From Candidatus Lachnoclostridium stercoravium (lineage in GTDB: Bacteria; Bacillota; Clostridia; Lachnospirales; Lachnospiraceae), in the NCBI GenBank assembly GCA_019118365.1, contig DWZA01000101.1, positions 1 to 64,000 of the forward strand: 64,000 nt of DNA, read 5' to 3'. The first letter of the stretch is position 1; every line of letters begins with the position of its first letter. The notes below the pieces were generated by a model. The model made no database searches. It saw nothing but the letters and a program-made list of their open reading frames with translations, and was not told where the DNA came from. Positions 16,809 to 26,252 of this stretch are shown here, one piece after another. The position numbers were made by a program, and so were the translations under genes.

Positions 16809-18377
16809 TCAATAGTGGAGCTTATAGTATTTGTCCGCCCTTTCCGCATTCAGCACGACTCCCTTTAACCGGGCGTTGCTGAGCGCCAGCGTCTGGCTTA
16901 CAAAAAGATCCACTTCCGGAGCCTCTGTTGCCATGAACTCCTGGATTTCTTTATAAACGGCAGTTCTCTCGTTATTGTCAAAGGAACTTCTTCCTTCCAC
17001 GATCATCTCGTCTAAGATCGGGTTGGAATACCAGCTCCTGTTTACGCCTCCAAAACCGGTTTCTGTGAAACGGCGTCCCAGGAACAGGTCCGGATCCTCG
17101 TAGCAGCCCCAGCTGGTAATGAACATAGGAGCCTGGTGCTGTAAGATATAAGAAGTAAATACGGCGTTTTCAATACGGGTGATCTTAGCCTGGATCCCGA
17201 TCTCCGCCAGGTTCGCCTGTACGACCGTAGCCATGCGCTCCGCCTCGTCGCGGAATACGATGATCGTCGTCTCAAAGCCCGGACATCCGGCTTCCGCCAT
17301 CAGTTCTTTCGCTCTTTCCGGATCGTAGGAATACATGTTCAGCGGGTTTTCCACTGCCCCCAGCACGGTCGGCGCAAAGGTGGCGCAGTTCCACACTTCT
17401 GTTCCCAGGCCTTCGTAGCCGACTTCCAGGCAGGCCGCCCGGTCGATGGCAAAGTTCACCGCCTGTCTTACCAGCGGGTTATCCAGCCATTCCGCTGTCA
17501 CATCCATGCCAAGATGCCATACGGTCTGGGAATTTTTCTGCCAAAGCTTTAACGTAGGATTGGCCATTACCCTTTCGTAGTCCGCCGTAGCGAACTCCGC
17601 GTTGAAATCTGCCTCTCCCGTCTCAATAGCGATGGTCCTGGAGGTTCCTTCCGGGATGACTTTGATAGTGAGATTTTTATTTAACGCCCGGTCTTCCTGA
17701 TCGAAGTAATCTTCAAAACGGGTAAATTTGATAGTATCGCCGATGACTCTTTCTACAAAGGAATAGCGTCCGCTTCCGATGGGATGGGTCCAGTCGTCAT
17801 TTTCAATAGCGTACTCGCAGTAAGACTGAGGGACGATGGAAGTGGCCACGTTTGTCAGGGCCGTCGGAAGGGAAGGATAAGGTCCGTCCGTAGTGATAGC
17901 GATCGTCAGATCGTCTACCTTTTTGATCTCCAGTACCGGCTGGAAGAGGGCCGCCATGATCGGGCTGTCCTTTGCCCGGTTCAGGCAGTAAAGCACGTCA
18001 TCTATAGTTAAAATAGATCCGTCGTGGCACTTTACATTATCCCAGATGGTAAAATGCCATTCCGTATCACTGACTCTTTCATAGTCTTTGCACAATTCTT
18101 TTTCCGCGCCCAGATTTTCACTGTAGCGGAACAGTCTGCTGTATACATTTGCAAGCGTATAAACATTTGACATATCAGAGGATGCGGTAGGATCAAAGCT
18201 GATCATATCCAGCGCCTGCACCACTGTGATATCCGCATCGAAATTATCTTCTTCCGCAGGCTGAAGATCCGCCGGATCGTAGTTTACCTGCTTCGGCTCG
18301 GAAGAACACCCGATCAAAGACATTGCCAAAAATGCTGCCGCCAGCATTTTCGCAAAAACAAGTCTTTTCGATTTCAT
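16809..18377 (-). CDS. ABC transporter substrate-binding lipoprotein (peptide/nickel class, SBP family 5)
   Basis: A protein of about 522 residues with a lipoprotein signal (AKMLAAAFLAMSLIGCSS, lipobox cysteine). The body is the SBP_bac_5 fold, with IWDNVKCHDGSILTIDDV and RQAVNFAIDRAACLEVGYEG. The start is set by AAAGGAG before MKSKRL. It captures the substrate outside the membrane for the DppBCDF-like subunits. Class members bind peptides, opines, nickel chelates or amino-acid derivatives; neighbouring enzymes suggest a small amino-acid conjugate. Confidence 0.92.
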   Translation of the reverse strand: MKSKRLVFAKMLAAAFLAMSLIGCSSEPKQVNYDPADLQPAEEDNFDADITVVQALDMISFDPTASSDMSNVYTLANVYSRLFRYSENLGAEKELCKDYERVSDTEWHFTIWDNVKCHDGSILTIDDVLYCLNRAKDSPIMAALFQPVLEIKKVDDLTIAITTDGPYPSLPTALTNVATSIVPQSYCEYAIENDDWTHPIGSGRYSFVERVIGDTIKFTRFEDYFDQEDRALNKNLTIKVIPEGTSRTIAIETGEADFNAEFATADYERVMANPTLKLWQKNSQTVWHLGMDVTAEWLDNPLVRQAVNFAIDRAACLEVGYEGLGTEVWNCATFAPTVLGAVENPLNMYSYDPERAKELMAEAGCPGFETTIIVFRDEAERMATVVQANLAEIGIQAKITRIENAVFTSYILQHQAPMFITSWGCYEDPDLFLGRRFTETGFGGVNRSWYSNPILDEMIVEGRSSFDNNERTAVYKEIQEFMATEAPEVDLFVSQTLALSNARLKGVVLNAERADKYYKLHY

Positions 18378-18474
18378 AAACGTCTCCTTTCCCAATGATC
18401 ATTATAGCTGTTCGGCCGCGCGCCATATGGCCCCGGCCGAATATCTGCTGCACCTTTTTCCATACCCCTTATTA

Positions 18475-18535
18475 ACATTACAGCCGTACCAGGCAATCCG
18501 CCTTCCCAGGGAAGATTGGAGTACGGCTGTAATGT
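18475..18535. other. Intercistronic stem-loop between the OCD-like and binding-protein genes
   Basis: ACATTACAGCCGTAC and GTACGGCTGTAATGT are perfect 15-bp inverted arms. No U-tract follows, so it is more likely an mRNA processing or stabilising element, or a partial attenuator, letting the binding protein be expressed at a different level from the enzyme gene. Confidence 0.55.
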
Positions 18536-18543
18536 TTCCCCTT

Positions 18544-19677
18544 TTATTTCAGCCAGTACTGCTTATCCTCCCAGAAAGCAAGGATCTGGCCGATATTCTG
18601 TTCGTTGGCGCGATCGAGGATCTTCTTGCCCCATGCAACGTCCTCTACCGCCTGTCCGCTGGTGATGAAGATGATCTTCTCATCTTCGTCTTCTCTTGCC
18701 GGGCTCTTACCGATCACAACGTCTCCCAGGTTCTTTACCTTGGATCCGTCGAACTTGCCCTGGTATGCCGCGTCGATGACCGGAGCTGAAGGCGCCCAGG
18801 AAAGGATCTCTTCCCGGATCCCTTCTCTCGGATAATCCATCTCATGAATGAACGCCTGATGGAGTTTCCAGTTGTCCGCATAGATCTGGCAGTCGTTTAT
18901 CCAGTCGTCTGTAGAAAATTCTGCCGCGCCTGTCAGGCAGAGCAGGGATCCCTTCTTTAACATATTTGTGTCGATCACTGGAAGGTCTACGCCGGATGCA
19001 GCGATATGTACGATATCCATGTCTTTTACTGCATCTTCCATCTTATCTACGATAATCGGTTCTACGCCCAGTTCTTCTTTCGCATATTTTGCGAATTTCT
19101 CGGAAGCTGCCGGGAATACGTCGTAGATGTAAGCTTTCTTTACGCTCTTTACAGCTGTTTTAATGCCGAGGAGCGCGGTCTTTCCAACCATGCCGGCGCC
19201 GATGATACCAACTGTCTCTGCGCCCTGTCTTGCCAGATATCTTGAAGCGATACCCGGAACAGCGCCGGTCCTCATCTGGCTTAACAGGTTGCCGGACATA
19301 AATGCCAGAGGCTTGATATTATCCGGGTCGTTTAAGATAATGGAATGTACGGATCTTGGAAGTCCCAGCTCCCTGTTGGCGATATTGGAGCCGTACCACT
19401 TCTCGCCGCAGATATGGTAGTCGCCGCCAAGGTAAGCGATCATCGCCATAAATCTTCTGTCCGGTCCTGCCTCAGGCATTCTCGGCCCTTTCTTATGCTT
19501 CGGGAACCAGATCAGGTGGCCGTGATCGTTCTCACTCGGTCCGCCCATCAGATAATCGCCCTTTGCCAGCAGTTCAAAACAGTCCTTCGTCGCTTCCAGA
19601 CATCCCTCCATATCAAGAACTCCTGCCTTGATCATATCCGGTTCTGATAAAAATCTTAATTTTACGCTCTGATCCAT
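18544..19677 (-). CDS. Ornithine cyclodeaminase / mu-crystallin family protein
   Basis: A 377-residue NAD(P)-dependent protein. The Rossmann motif is VGIIGAGMVGKTALLGI; SQMRTGAVPGIASRYLARQG is the family signature before it. The family includes ornithine cyclodeaminase, alanine dehydrogenase, ketimine reductases and opine-type dehydrogenases, and clostridial members of this long form have been labelled tyramine oxidase subunit B in databases. It starts the operon with a peptide-type ABC transporter and a DapA-like aldolase. A role in breaking down an imported amino-acid derivative is the most economical reading; the substrate is not determinable. Confidence 0.85.
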   Translation of the reverse strand: MDQSVKLRFLSEPDMIKAGVLDMEGCLEATKDCFELLAKGDYLMGGPSENDHGHLIWFPKHKKGPRMPEAGPDRRFMAMIAYLGGDYHICGEKWYGSNIANRELGLPRSVHSIILNDPDNIKPLAFMSGNLLSQMRTGAVPGIASRYLARQGAETVGIIGAGMVGKTALLGIKTAVKSVKKAYIYDVFPAASEKFAKYAKEELGVEPIIVDKMEDAVKDMDIVHIAASGVDLPVIDTNMLKKGSLLCLTGAAEFSTDDWINDCQIYADNWKLHQAFIHEMDYPREGIREEILSWAPSAPVIDAAYQGKFDGSKVKNLGDVVIGKSPAREDEDEKIIFITSGQAVEDVAWGKKILDRANEQNIGQILAFWEDKQYWLK

Positions 19678-19714
19678 AAAAAAACACCCTCCTGTAATTA
19701 AATTTGATAGCTTA

Positions 19715-19720
19715 ATTATA
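19715..19720 (-). promoter_or_regulatory. -10 box of the transport/catabolic operon
   Basis: TATAAT on the minus strand 38 bp before the ATG, with no recognisable -35 at the right distance, as expected for an activator-dependent (AraC-type) promoter. The AT-rich 100 bp upstream would hold the activator site. Confidence 0.45.
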
Positions 19721-19831
19721 GGACGGCGTCTTTTTTATTTCTCATCTTTTATTGCACAAAAAATGCTGTATTTTGCTTTTAATAGAATATTTTACCATTT
19801 TTAGCGAAATTGTTAAAAAATTCACGTTAAT

Positions 19832-19975
19832 CGTTCAGCCGTGCGCCGATTCCCCCTGGCAATAAGCGTTACAAGCTTGCTTGTATAAGCGTTTTGGCGG
19901 GGGGATCGGCATAGGGATGACTTTCCCGGCTTCTTGGACTCGCATCGCGAGGACAAGAAGACACACGGCTGAACG
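19832..19975. repeat. Nested palindromic intergenic repeat, unit 1 of a 150-bp tandem pair
   Basis: Ends are CGTTCAGCCGTG and CACGGCTGAACG. Inside are CCGATTCCCCC/GGGGGGATCGG arms, an ACAAGC/GCTTGT hairpin and a CTTCTTG/CAAGAAG arm. It shares its ends and the AGCGTTACAAGCTTGCTTGT core with the repeat at 37.5 kb. Confidence 0.85.
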
Positions 19976-19981
19976 ATCTCA

Positions 19982-20127
19982 CCGCCAGCCGTGCGCCGAT
20001 TCCCCCTGGCAATAAGCGTTACAAGCTTGCTTGTATAAGCGTTTGGAAGGATGGACCGGCATAGGGATTACTTTCCCGGCTTCTTAGACTCGCATCGCGA
20101 GGACAAGAAGACACGCGGCTGAACGAT
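19982..20127. repeat. Nested palindromic intergenic repeat, unit 2 of the tandem pair
   Basis: Repeats unit 1 with an exact 150-bp period (for example GTGCGCCGAT at 19841 and 19991). It differs in the middle, where the left arm's partner has decayed, and lacks the first CGTTC. The two units fill the gap between the AraC gene and the promoter of its likely target operon. Confidence 0.85.
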
Positions 20128-20138
20128 CTTCCCCCGCT

Positions 20139-20993
20139 TTATTCGCAGATCTGCAGCGCGTACTGCTTCGGCGAGATCCCCATATGCTTCTTGAACGTCC
20201 GGATAAAATGCCCGTAATCGGAAAATCCAGACAGCTCGCACACCTCGGAAACCGTATGTTTTTCTTTCAGCAGCTCGCATGCCTGATAGATCCGCCTGGA
20301 GACTATATACTGGTTTACCGTCACCCCGCAGTACTCTTTAAACACCCTTGTTATAGAGTATTTATTAATGAAAAATTCCTTTTCCAGCAGATCCAGGTTC
20401 AGCTCAGAAGTAATATTCTCTGAAATATATTCCATGATCCTTTTTACCAGCATGCCGTTTTCGTCATTGTATTCCTCGCTCCTCTGGCGGGGATCCTGGT
20501 GTTTGATCCGCAGAAGGTACAGAAGCGCCTCTGACAGGACGATCTTCTGGTAAAGCTCGTCTTCATAATAGCTTCCTTTTAAGCTGTCCACCTCCCGGTT
20601 CAATATCTCTTCCAGAACAGGTATCTCCTCTTTTTTCAGTTTCATATAGCAGACCGGAGAGCCTTCCGGCGGCTGGAAAAGATCCTGATAATCGATCCCG
20701 AATCTCACCCGGATCTCCTCCATGATCTCCGGCTTGATATGGACCGTATACCGTTCGAACCAGGCGTCGTCCGGCACTGCTGTGATATGGGGCACAAATC
20801 TCTGGATCGCAAAGATCGAACCTCTGGGCACGTAATAGATCGTGTCTTCAATGATAAACTTTACGTTATAAGAAAGAGTAAAATGAATTTCATAATGATC
20901 ATGGAAATGAGGGCACGTCATAACATTTTCGCTGTTGATATTATGTATGACCCTGATTTTTTCCTCAATGGGCTGGAAAAATTTTTCTTCCAT
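20139..20993 (-). CDS. AraC family transcription regulator
   Basis: A 284-residue protein with an N-terminal cupin-like sensor domain (CPHFHDHYEIHFTLSYN) and two C-terminal HTH motifs (about 190-280; LDLLEKEFFINKYSITRVFKEY and VSEVCELSGFSDYGHFIRTFKKHMG). It lies immediately upstream of the transporter operon in the same orientation, whose promoter lacks a -35 box, so it is probably its activator. The ligand is unknown. Confidence 0.9.
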   Translation of the reverse strand: MEEKFFQPIEEKIRVIHNINSENVMTCPHFHDHYEIHFTLSYNVKFIIEDTIYYVPRGSIFAIQRFVPHITAVPDDAWFERYTVHIKPEIMEEIRVRFGIDYQDLFQPPEGSPVCYMKLKKEEIPVLEEILNREVDSLKGSYYEDELYQKIVLSEALLYLLRIKHQDPRQRSEEYNDENGMLVKRIMEYISENITSELNLDLLEKEFFINKYSITRVFKEYCGVTVNQYIVSRRIYQACELLKEKHTVSEVCELSGFSDYGHFIRTFKKHMGISPKQYALQICE

Positions 20994-21089
20994 AGAATTT
21001 TCACCTCTGCATTAACATCCTTGCAAGTTTCCATGTAGCACAAATTATTTTACCCCAACAAGTCCTTTTTTGTAAAGACTTCACAAAAT

Positions 21090-24000
21090 TTATCTTATCT
21101 GCGACAGGATATTCGGATCCTTGATCTTCGTATCTTCCGCAAACAGCAGGATCTTGGACATGATCTCCGCAGTCTTTGGATCATCGTCTACAAAGGGCAG
21201 GAAGAGACGCCCTCTGTGCTGAGAATGAACAGGGACCACAAACAGCATGGAATTGCCCATCTGATGGACCACGCCGCTTCCCAGATGCACCGTATACTGG
21301 CCCAGCTTCCCGTCGATAATAGCGTGATTTCCTTCCACTCTGACGTTTTTGATCTTAAACAGCTCCAGGTTGCATTCCACGATAGCTCTGCGCATCTCGA
21401 TAGTAGAATGGCTCGTTTCCGGATCCACGCCGCCGGCGTAAGCCACGCTGACCGCCAGGTCTACGTCACGCATGACCTCGCTGTAGATCACATCTGGAAT
21501 ATCTTTGATCTTCAAAGGCTTAAAGGTCTTTCTGTCTGAGAAGACAACGTATTCCAATGTAGGAGCTTCGATATCGCTGGGAGAGAACCAGTCCGCCATA
21601 GCATAGATCCTGGCCACGATATTCTCTTTGTAATAAACCTTCTGCAGGCCGTCCTCGTAATCCGCTACCCAGCGGCGGCTCCTTAAAGCGCCTACGGTCT
21701 TCTGCGGCTGGATCTGGTTTCCGGCAAACATCAGGGATTCGTCCTTTTCCAGTTCTTCCGAAAGCTTTACGTAAAGTTCGCGGAATATCTGCTTAAAGGG
21801 CTGCTTCACCTGCTTTTCAAACAGAAGCTTCTGATATTCGTGCCAGTGGCCGTCTTCATAAAGGTCATATGGATGGGCGATGATCACTTTATCGTCCCTT
21901 TTTACCTCTGCGACCGCCCCGGACCAGTCCATAAGCCCGGCCTCTGTAAGAAATCCCATAGGCCCGTATCCCTCTGCCGCATCTTCCTTTTCCAGCCTAT
22001 ACACCAGCGATTCCATGATAGGGCGCACTACCGGATTTCCCGACAGATCCCGGATCTCCCAGACTTCAAAAGCCGTCCGATCTTCCATGGCCTGTTCCAT
22101 CATCTGCCTTGTCCTGCTGTACTGCTCTTTCAGCTTTTTATTCACTTCCTGGTATTCCAGTACTGTCTCGTTCTTTTTATATTTGGATGGAATGGATTTT
22201 AAAAGTTTTCCGTTCTTTCTGCAAAGGAGGCTGCTTTTTCCGTTTTCATCCACTTCGATGGACAGCTCGATCTCATCCACCGGCTTCCAGGAAAAATAAT
22301 CCCCCAACGTCTCTGCAAGCTTTGTCTCCATCCGCAAGGTCAGCCTCGTCACATCGGTAAAGCCGGCGTTGGCGCTTAAATTGCGCAGGGCCAGGTCCGC
22401 GGCCCGCCCCTCGCTGGCTCGCCTCTGTGCTCCGAACTGCTTACTTTCTTTCCTGAACTTCTGGATAAACTGGTAACGGTCAAGCATGTCCTCTTCTTTT
22501 TTCTTTTTGCCTTTTTCCAGAGGGAGCAGACCAAGGCTCATAAGCAGATCTTTATTGCGTTTTCCACTGATCTCTGCTTTTAAAGTCTCTTTATCCACAT
22601 TTCCCAGGGCCGCGTCCGCGTATTTCCTTGCTCTGGCGTGAGCCGCGCCGGAGGAAGAGTATTTTGCCGCGTCATAAAGGAGCTTAAAATTCTTTTCTCC
22701 CAGTTTTTCATAAGCTTCGAAGAACCACTGGATATCAAAGGCGCCGTCCTTCAGCTCTTCCGGCGTCAGCGGCGTGTACTTTGCCACCATGGACGTGGTA
22801 AATTCATCCAGGCCTTCGCTTGTATGGGCCATGAAATAATAGCAGCCGCTCTGAAGCCCCGGCATCTTTAAATATTCCTCCACAAGGGGGATCCACTGAG
22901 GCGCGTACATGGCCAGCTCCACCAGACGTTTCTTAGTGATATCCGTTCCTTTTAACGCCTTCTTTAAGTCGTCCAACCTCTCTTTCGGGTCCGGTCGGCA
23001 TACTTTTAGAAGATGGCTCAGAACGATCTTCCTGCTTCCGCTGTCGGCAGAATAATACCAGCTGCTCCTGCTTAACGTATCTTTTCCAAGAGCGGTCAAA
23101 ATCTGCACCATAGTGTCAATGCCGTAAACTACCCGGACAGAACCTGTGATATATCTGGAAAACGGCGTCTGCTGCTCTCCCCGCTTCAGCTCTACCTTCA
23201 GCACCAGCGGAATGACTTCACGGTAGATCTCATGGGCAAATCTCATCGCCGGCACTTCGTCCCCAATATTGTCAAAGCAGAATTTTCCATCTACAGGAAC
23301 GATCACATTTGCGCCGAAAAAATCATTGATATCCGGTACGCTCGCTTCCCGGAAAGTCAGGCTGCCCTTTTGCTCCACCGTAGTCACTGGTTTTAACAGG
23401 CGGCCCAGGTCGAAAAACTCAAACACTCCTTTGTAGAAAAGATCCTTATCCCAGATCCCCCTTATGTAGCATTGTACAAGATCAGAAAGGCCCAGATATA
23501 CGCTTCCTCTTTCGTAGGCGTATCGGAACTGCTCTTTATCCTTGACTTTTTCGTATTGTTCTGACAGCCGGAAACGGATCCCAAAAGAATTTTCCCAGTC
23601 CCCGTCTTCCGCCAGGTTCAGCCAGAAACCGGCGCTTTCAAAAATAGGAAGAGCGGCCGTCCGTTTTGTATAGGTAATGATCTCTCCGTTAAAATTCTTT
23701 TCTTTTTTCTCATAAAGGGCGTTTTTCTCATCCAGCACAGACAAAAGCCTGGCCATGATGATGTTTCCCCACCGCGCTTTCATTTCCTTTGGAACAAACT
23801 GGCCGAACAAGGCGTCGATCACGTTTCCTGCCTGCCCGCCGTAACGCAGTCCCTGGATAAGCTCTGTAAACGGCGGTTTTTTCAGCAGCCCGCTTCCAAA
23901 AACCTTTTTATAGATGTCTCCATGGTTTTCGTATTCCTCCCTCCGTTTTCGGCACTGCTGGTAAAGATAAAGCTCCATAAGCAGCTCTGGAGAATCGATC

Positions 24001-26240
24001 TCCTCTTTATAAAACTTCTCCCACATTTCCCGAAACGGCCAGGCATCTAACGGCTCTGCGTCCGGGTCGTTATAAGTCCAGCGGATCCGGTCCAGTCCGG
24101 CTCCAAGAACCTTTTCGACTCCCCAGGCGGTTTTGTACTCCAGATCCTTATTCCTGTCGATCAGATCGTTCAGCTGGTTCAGGATCCTGATGCACGCCTT
24201 TTCTCCGTGAGAAAAGAGCTTCGCAGCCTGGGCTCCGTCCACGGTGACAGGCGGGATCACCCATTCCTTTTTCGGATCATAAAGGCCGTATCCGGGAGTA
24301 TTTACAATGTCCTGTGCCTCGCTGCTTGCGCCCTGCAGCTCCTCTAAAAGGACCTGCTCTTTGCCTGTAGGCTCTGTGAGAAGGGATAAGACCGGACGGA
24401 TGTTTTCAAAATCTTTTCCGTTATCTTTTTTGATCTGGAGAGCCAGATCCAGAGCTCCCATGTGGCATTCTTCCGATCTTGTGCTCAAGAGTCGGCTGAT
24501 GCAGCCCTTTAAAGCCTCATTATCCTGCCTTCTCAAAAGAGCCAGGGTTTTCTCACGGCCTTTCTTGTACTTTAGATTCCCTTCGATCTTCTGATAATCC
24601 TCTTCGGTCAGATCCAGGATCTCCACCAGCCTGAAGGCGCTGCGCATAGTGTATTCTTCCGGATTGTGGAGCAGGGAAAACAGCATGTCTTTCCTGATCT
24701 GAGACTTTGGTTTATATAGCAGTACCCTGGCGGCGGCTGCGCGGGAAGTATTATAAGACTCTCCCTGTCCGATCAGAGGGATCAGTCCCGCAGCCTCGTC
24801 CAGGATCGCCTCGTCCTGCAAAAGCCATGCGATCAGGCACATCCGCTCCGCCAGGTCCGACTGAGTCATAGTTACCCGGTGCCACGGAAAGATACAGGGA
24901 TTTAAGTCCACTCCCTTTTTCGGCATCATGGACATCATCTGTTTCAGAATGCCGTAAAGCTTCCTGGCTTCCTCCTCATTTTCAAACACATCCTCTACCG
25001 GCTTGATCACCGGCTGCCGCACCTCTCCGTCGACGACAGAATAATACCCTTCTTTCCTGTCCCGTATCAGGCTGGACATGATAGATCCCGTTTCGCTCAT
25101 AAAACCAGGCATAAAGCAGGCCGCCAGCTCCAGATCCTCCGGCCAGGAAAGCAAAACTTCCTTTGCCGCCTGCATCTTAAGCTCCGGGTACTGAAGGGAA
25201 CAATTAAAATACGACGCCGTCATTTTCTGATTTTTCGTTCCTGTACGGATCAGCTTTTTCTCCGCCTCTATGGCGTTCTTTGCATCGTAAAATCCCTTCG
25301 CCCAAAGGGCGCAGCTGATAGCTATGGAGTCGTTGGTGTTCAGCTGTTCCTCGCAAAAAGCTTCGTCCCTCAGACATTTGCCCATAAGACGCACCAGCTT
25401 GTCTGTGATACGGTCCACGTTTTTTTCATCAAATATGCCGATCCATGTGCTGACCGCTCTCTTTACGGAGGAATACCGCACCAGGTTATTTTCTTCGATC
25501 ACCTGGAACAGCTGGAGGAACGCCTCCGGCCGTCCTGCGTCCATTGTCTCGCACACCGCCTGTCTGGCTCCTTCCTGAAGCCTTGCCGCCAGGAGAAAAT
25601 CCCCCAGAAGCTTATACATCTCTTCATTTTTGCATTTTACGAGCCCGCGGATCATCTCATAGCTGATCATGGCCGTGTTGCCTTCGCCTAAAAGGATATC
25701 CCTTACCGCCTGTATGGTCTTTTCATTGCCCCGGTCGATCTGCGCAGCCAGGATGCAATTATACGACCAGTCGACAGTCCTGGCATGGTCGTAAATTTCT
25801 GGATCTGTATTTCCCGTAAGAACGTCGGACAGGCTCCCGCCGTAAAACCGCAGTCTGGAATACGCCCATAAAAGCAGAACACTGGCCCTTACAAAAGGCT
25901 TATAACTTCCGGAACGGAGGCTGCGCCGGAACCATCCAGCCGTCATCTGATACTGGTTCATCTCGTCCAGAGCGTAGTAAAATTCTTCTTCCAGCCCTTC
26001 CGGCACGCAGACCTTTACCAGTCCCGGCAGTTCCTTCCGGTAAATGTCGCTGAGAGTCCGGTATCCGTCCTGATCAAGAAGCTTCTCCATCCAGTCGCAG
26101 GAAGCCTGGGGAAGCGCATAGTACGCCCTTCCCGGAAGAAAAGGCATCTCCCCGATGGAAAGACCTTTTCCCCTTTCACGCACCTCTTTCAGCCATCGAT
26201 CTGTCATCCTGTTTCTTGTTTCATATGTAAATTCAGCCAT
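21090..26240 (-). CDS. Giant DUF5724/DUF4132 family protein
   Basis: A 1716-residue soluble protein. The N-terminal 1200 residues look like long helical (HEAT/armadillo-like) repeats, matching what I know as DUF5724. The segment near IIAHPYDLYEDGHWHEYQKLL...VKQPFKQIFRELY is DUF4132-like, and IYSEVMRDVDLAVSVAYAGG...YTVHLGSG is its usual C-terminal extension. Relatives (E. coli YehI/MolR type) sit beside MoxR-ATPase/VWA genes in predicted conflict or quality-control systems; no such genes are here. Only a 141-residue partner precedes it, 12 bp away. Molecular function is unknown. Confidence 0.83.
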   Translation of the reverse strand: MAEFTYETRNRMTDRWLKEVRERGKGLSIGEMPFLPGRAYYALPQASCDWMEKLLDQDGYRTLSDIYRKELPGLVKVCVPEGLEEEFYYALDEMNQYQMTAGWFRRSLRSGSYKPFVRASVLLLWAYSRLRFYGGSLSDVLTGNTDPEIYDHARTVDWSYNCILAAQIDRGNEKTIQAVRDILLGEGNTAMISYEMIRGLVKCKNEEMYKLLGDFLLAARLQEGARQAVCETMDAGRPEAFLQLFQVIEENNLVRYSSVKRAVSTWIGIFDEKNVDRITDKLVRLMGKCLRDEAFCEEQLNTNDSIAISCALWAKGFYDAKNAIEAEKKLIRTGTKNQKMTASYFNCSLQYPELKMQAAKEVLLSWPEDLELAACFMPGFMSETGSIMSSLIRDRKEGYYSVVDGEVRQPVIKPVEDVFENEEEARKLYGILKQMMSMMPKKGVDLNPCIFPWHRVTMTQSDLAERMCLIAWLLQDEAILDEAAGLIPLIGQGESYNTSRAAAARVLLYKPKSQIRKDMLFSLLHNPEEYTMRSAFRLVEILDLTEEDYQKIEGNLKYKKGREKTLALLRRQDNEALKGCISRLLSTRSEECHMGALDLALQIKKDNGKDFENIRPVLSLLTEPTGKEQVLLEELQGASSEAQDIVNTPGYGLYDPKKEWVIPPVTVDGAQAAKLFSHGEKACIRILNQLNDLIDRNKDLEYKTAWGVEKVLGAGLDRIRWTYNDPDAEPLDAWPFREMWEKFYKEEIDSPELLMELYLYQQCRKRREEYENHGDIYKKVFGSGLLKKPPFTELIQGLRYGGQAGNVIDALFGQFVPKEMKARWGNIIMARLLSVLDEKNALYEKKEKNFNGEIITYTKRTAALPIFESAGFWLNLAEDGDWENSFGIRFRLSEQYEKVKDKEQFRYAYERGSVYLGLSDLVQCYIRGIWDKDLFYKGVFEFFDLGRLLKPVTTVEQKGSLTFREASVPDINDFFGANVIVPVDGKFCFDNIGDEVPAMRFAHEIYREVIPLVLKVELKRGEQQTPFSRYITGSVRVVYGIDTMVQILTALGKDTLSRSSWYYSADSGSRKIVLSHLLKVCRPDPKERLDDLKKALKGTDITKKRLVELAMYAPQWIPLVEEYLKMPGLQSGCYYFMAHTSEGLDEFTTSMVAKYTPLTPEELKDGAFDIQWFFEAYEKLGEKNFKLLYDAAKYSSSGAAHARARKYADAALGNVDKETLKAEISGKRNKDLLMSLGLLPLEKGKKKKEEDMLDRYQFIQKFRKESKQFGAQRRASEGRAADLALRNLSANAGFTDVTRLTLRMETKLAETLGDYFSWKPVDEIELSIEVDENGKSSLLCRKNGKLLKSIPSKYKKNETVLEYQEVNKKLKEQYSRTRQMMEQAMEDRTAFEVWEIRDLSGNPVVRPIMESLVYRLEKEDAAEGYGPMGFLTEAGLMDWSGAVAEVKRDDKVIIAHPYDLYEDGHWHEYQKLLFEKQVKQPFKQIFRELYVKLSEELEKDESLMFAGNQIQPQKTVGALRSRRWVADYEDGLQKVYYKENIVARIYAMADWFSPSDIEAPTLEYVVFSDRKTFKPLKIKDIPDVIYSEVMRDVDLAVSVAYAGGVDPETSHSTIEMRRAIVECNLELFKIKNVRVEGNHAIIDGKLGQYTVHLGSGVVHQMGNSMLFVVPVHSQHRGRLFLPFVDDDPKTAEIMSKILLFAEDTKIKDPNILSQIR

Positions 26241-26252
26241 AGCGCCCTCCCT

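Noticed and set aside
19832-20127. CRISPR array or tRNA cluster
   Set aside because: Only two long repeats of 150 bp with internal palindromes; no short repeat/spacer pattern and no cloverleaf with CCA-type ends.
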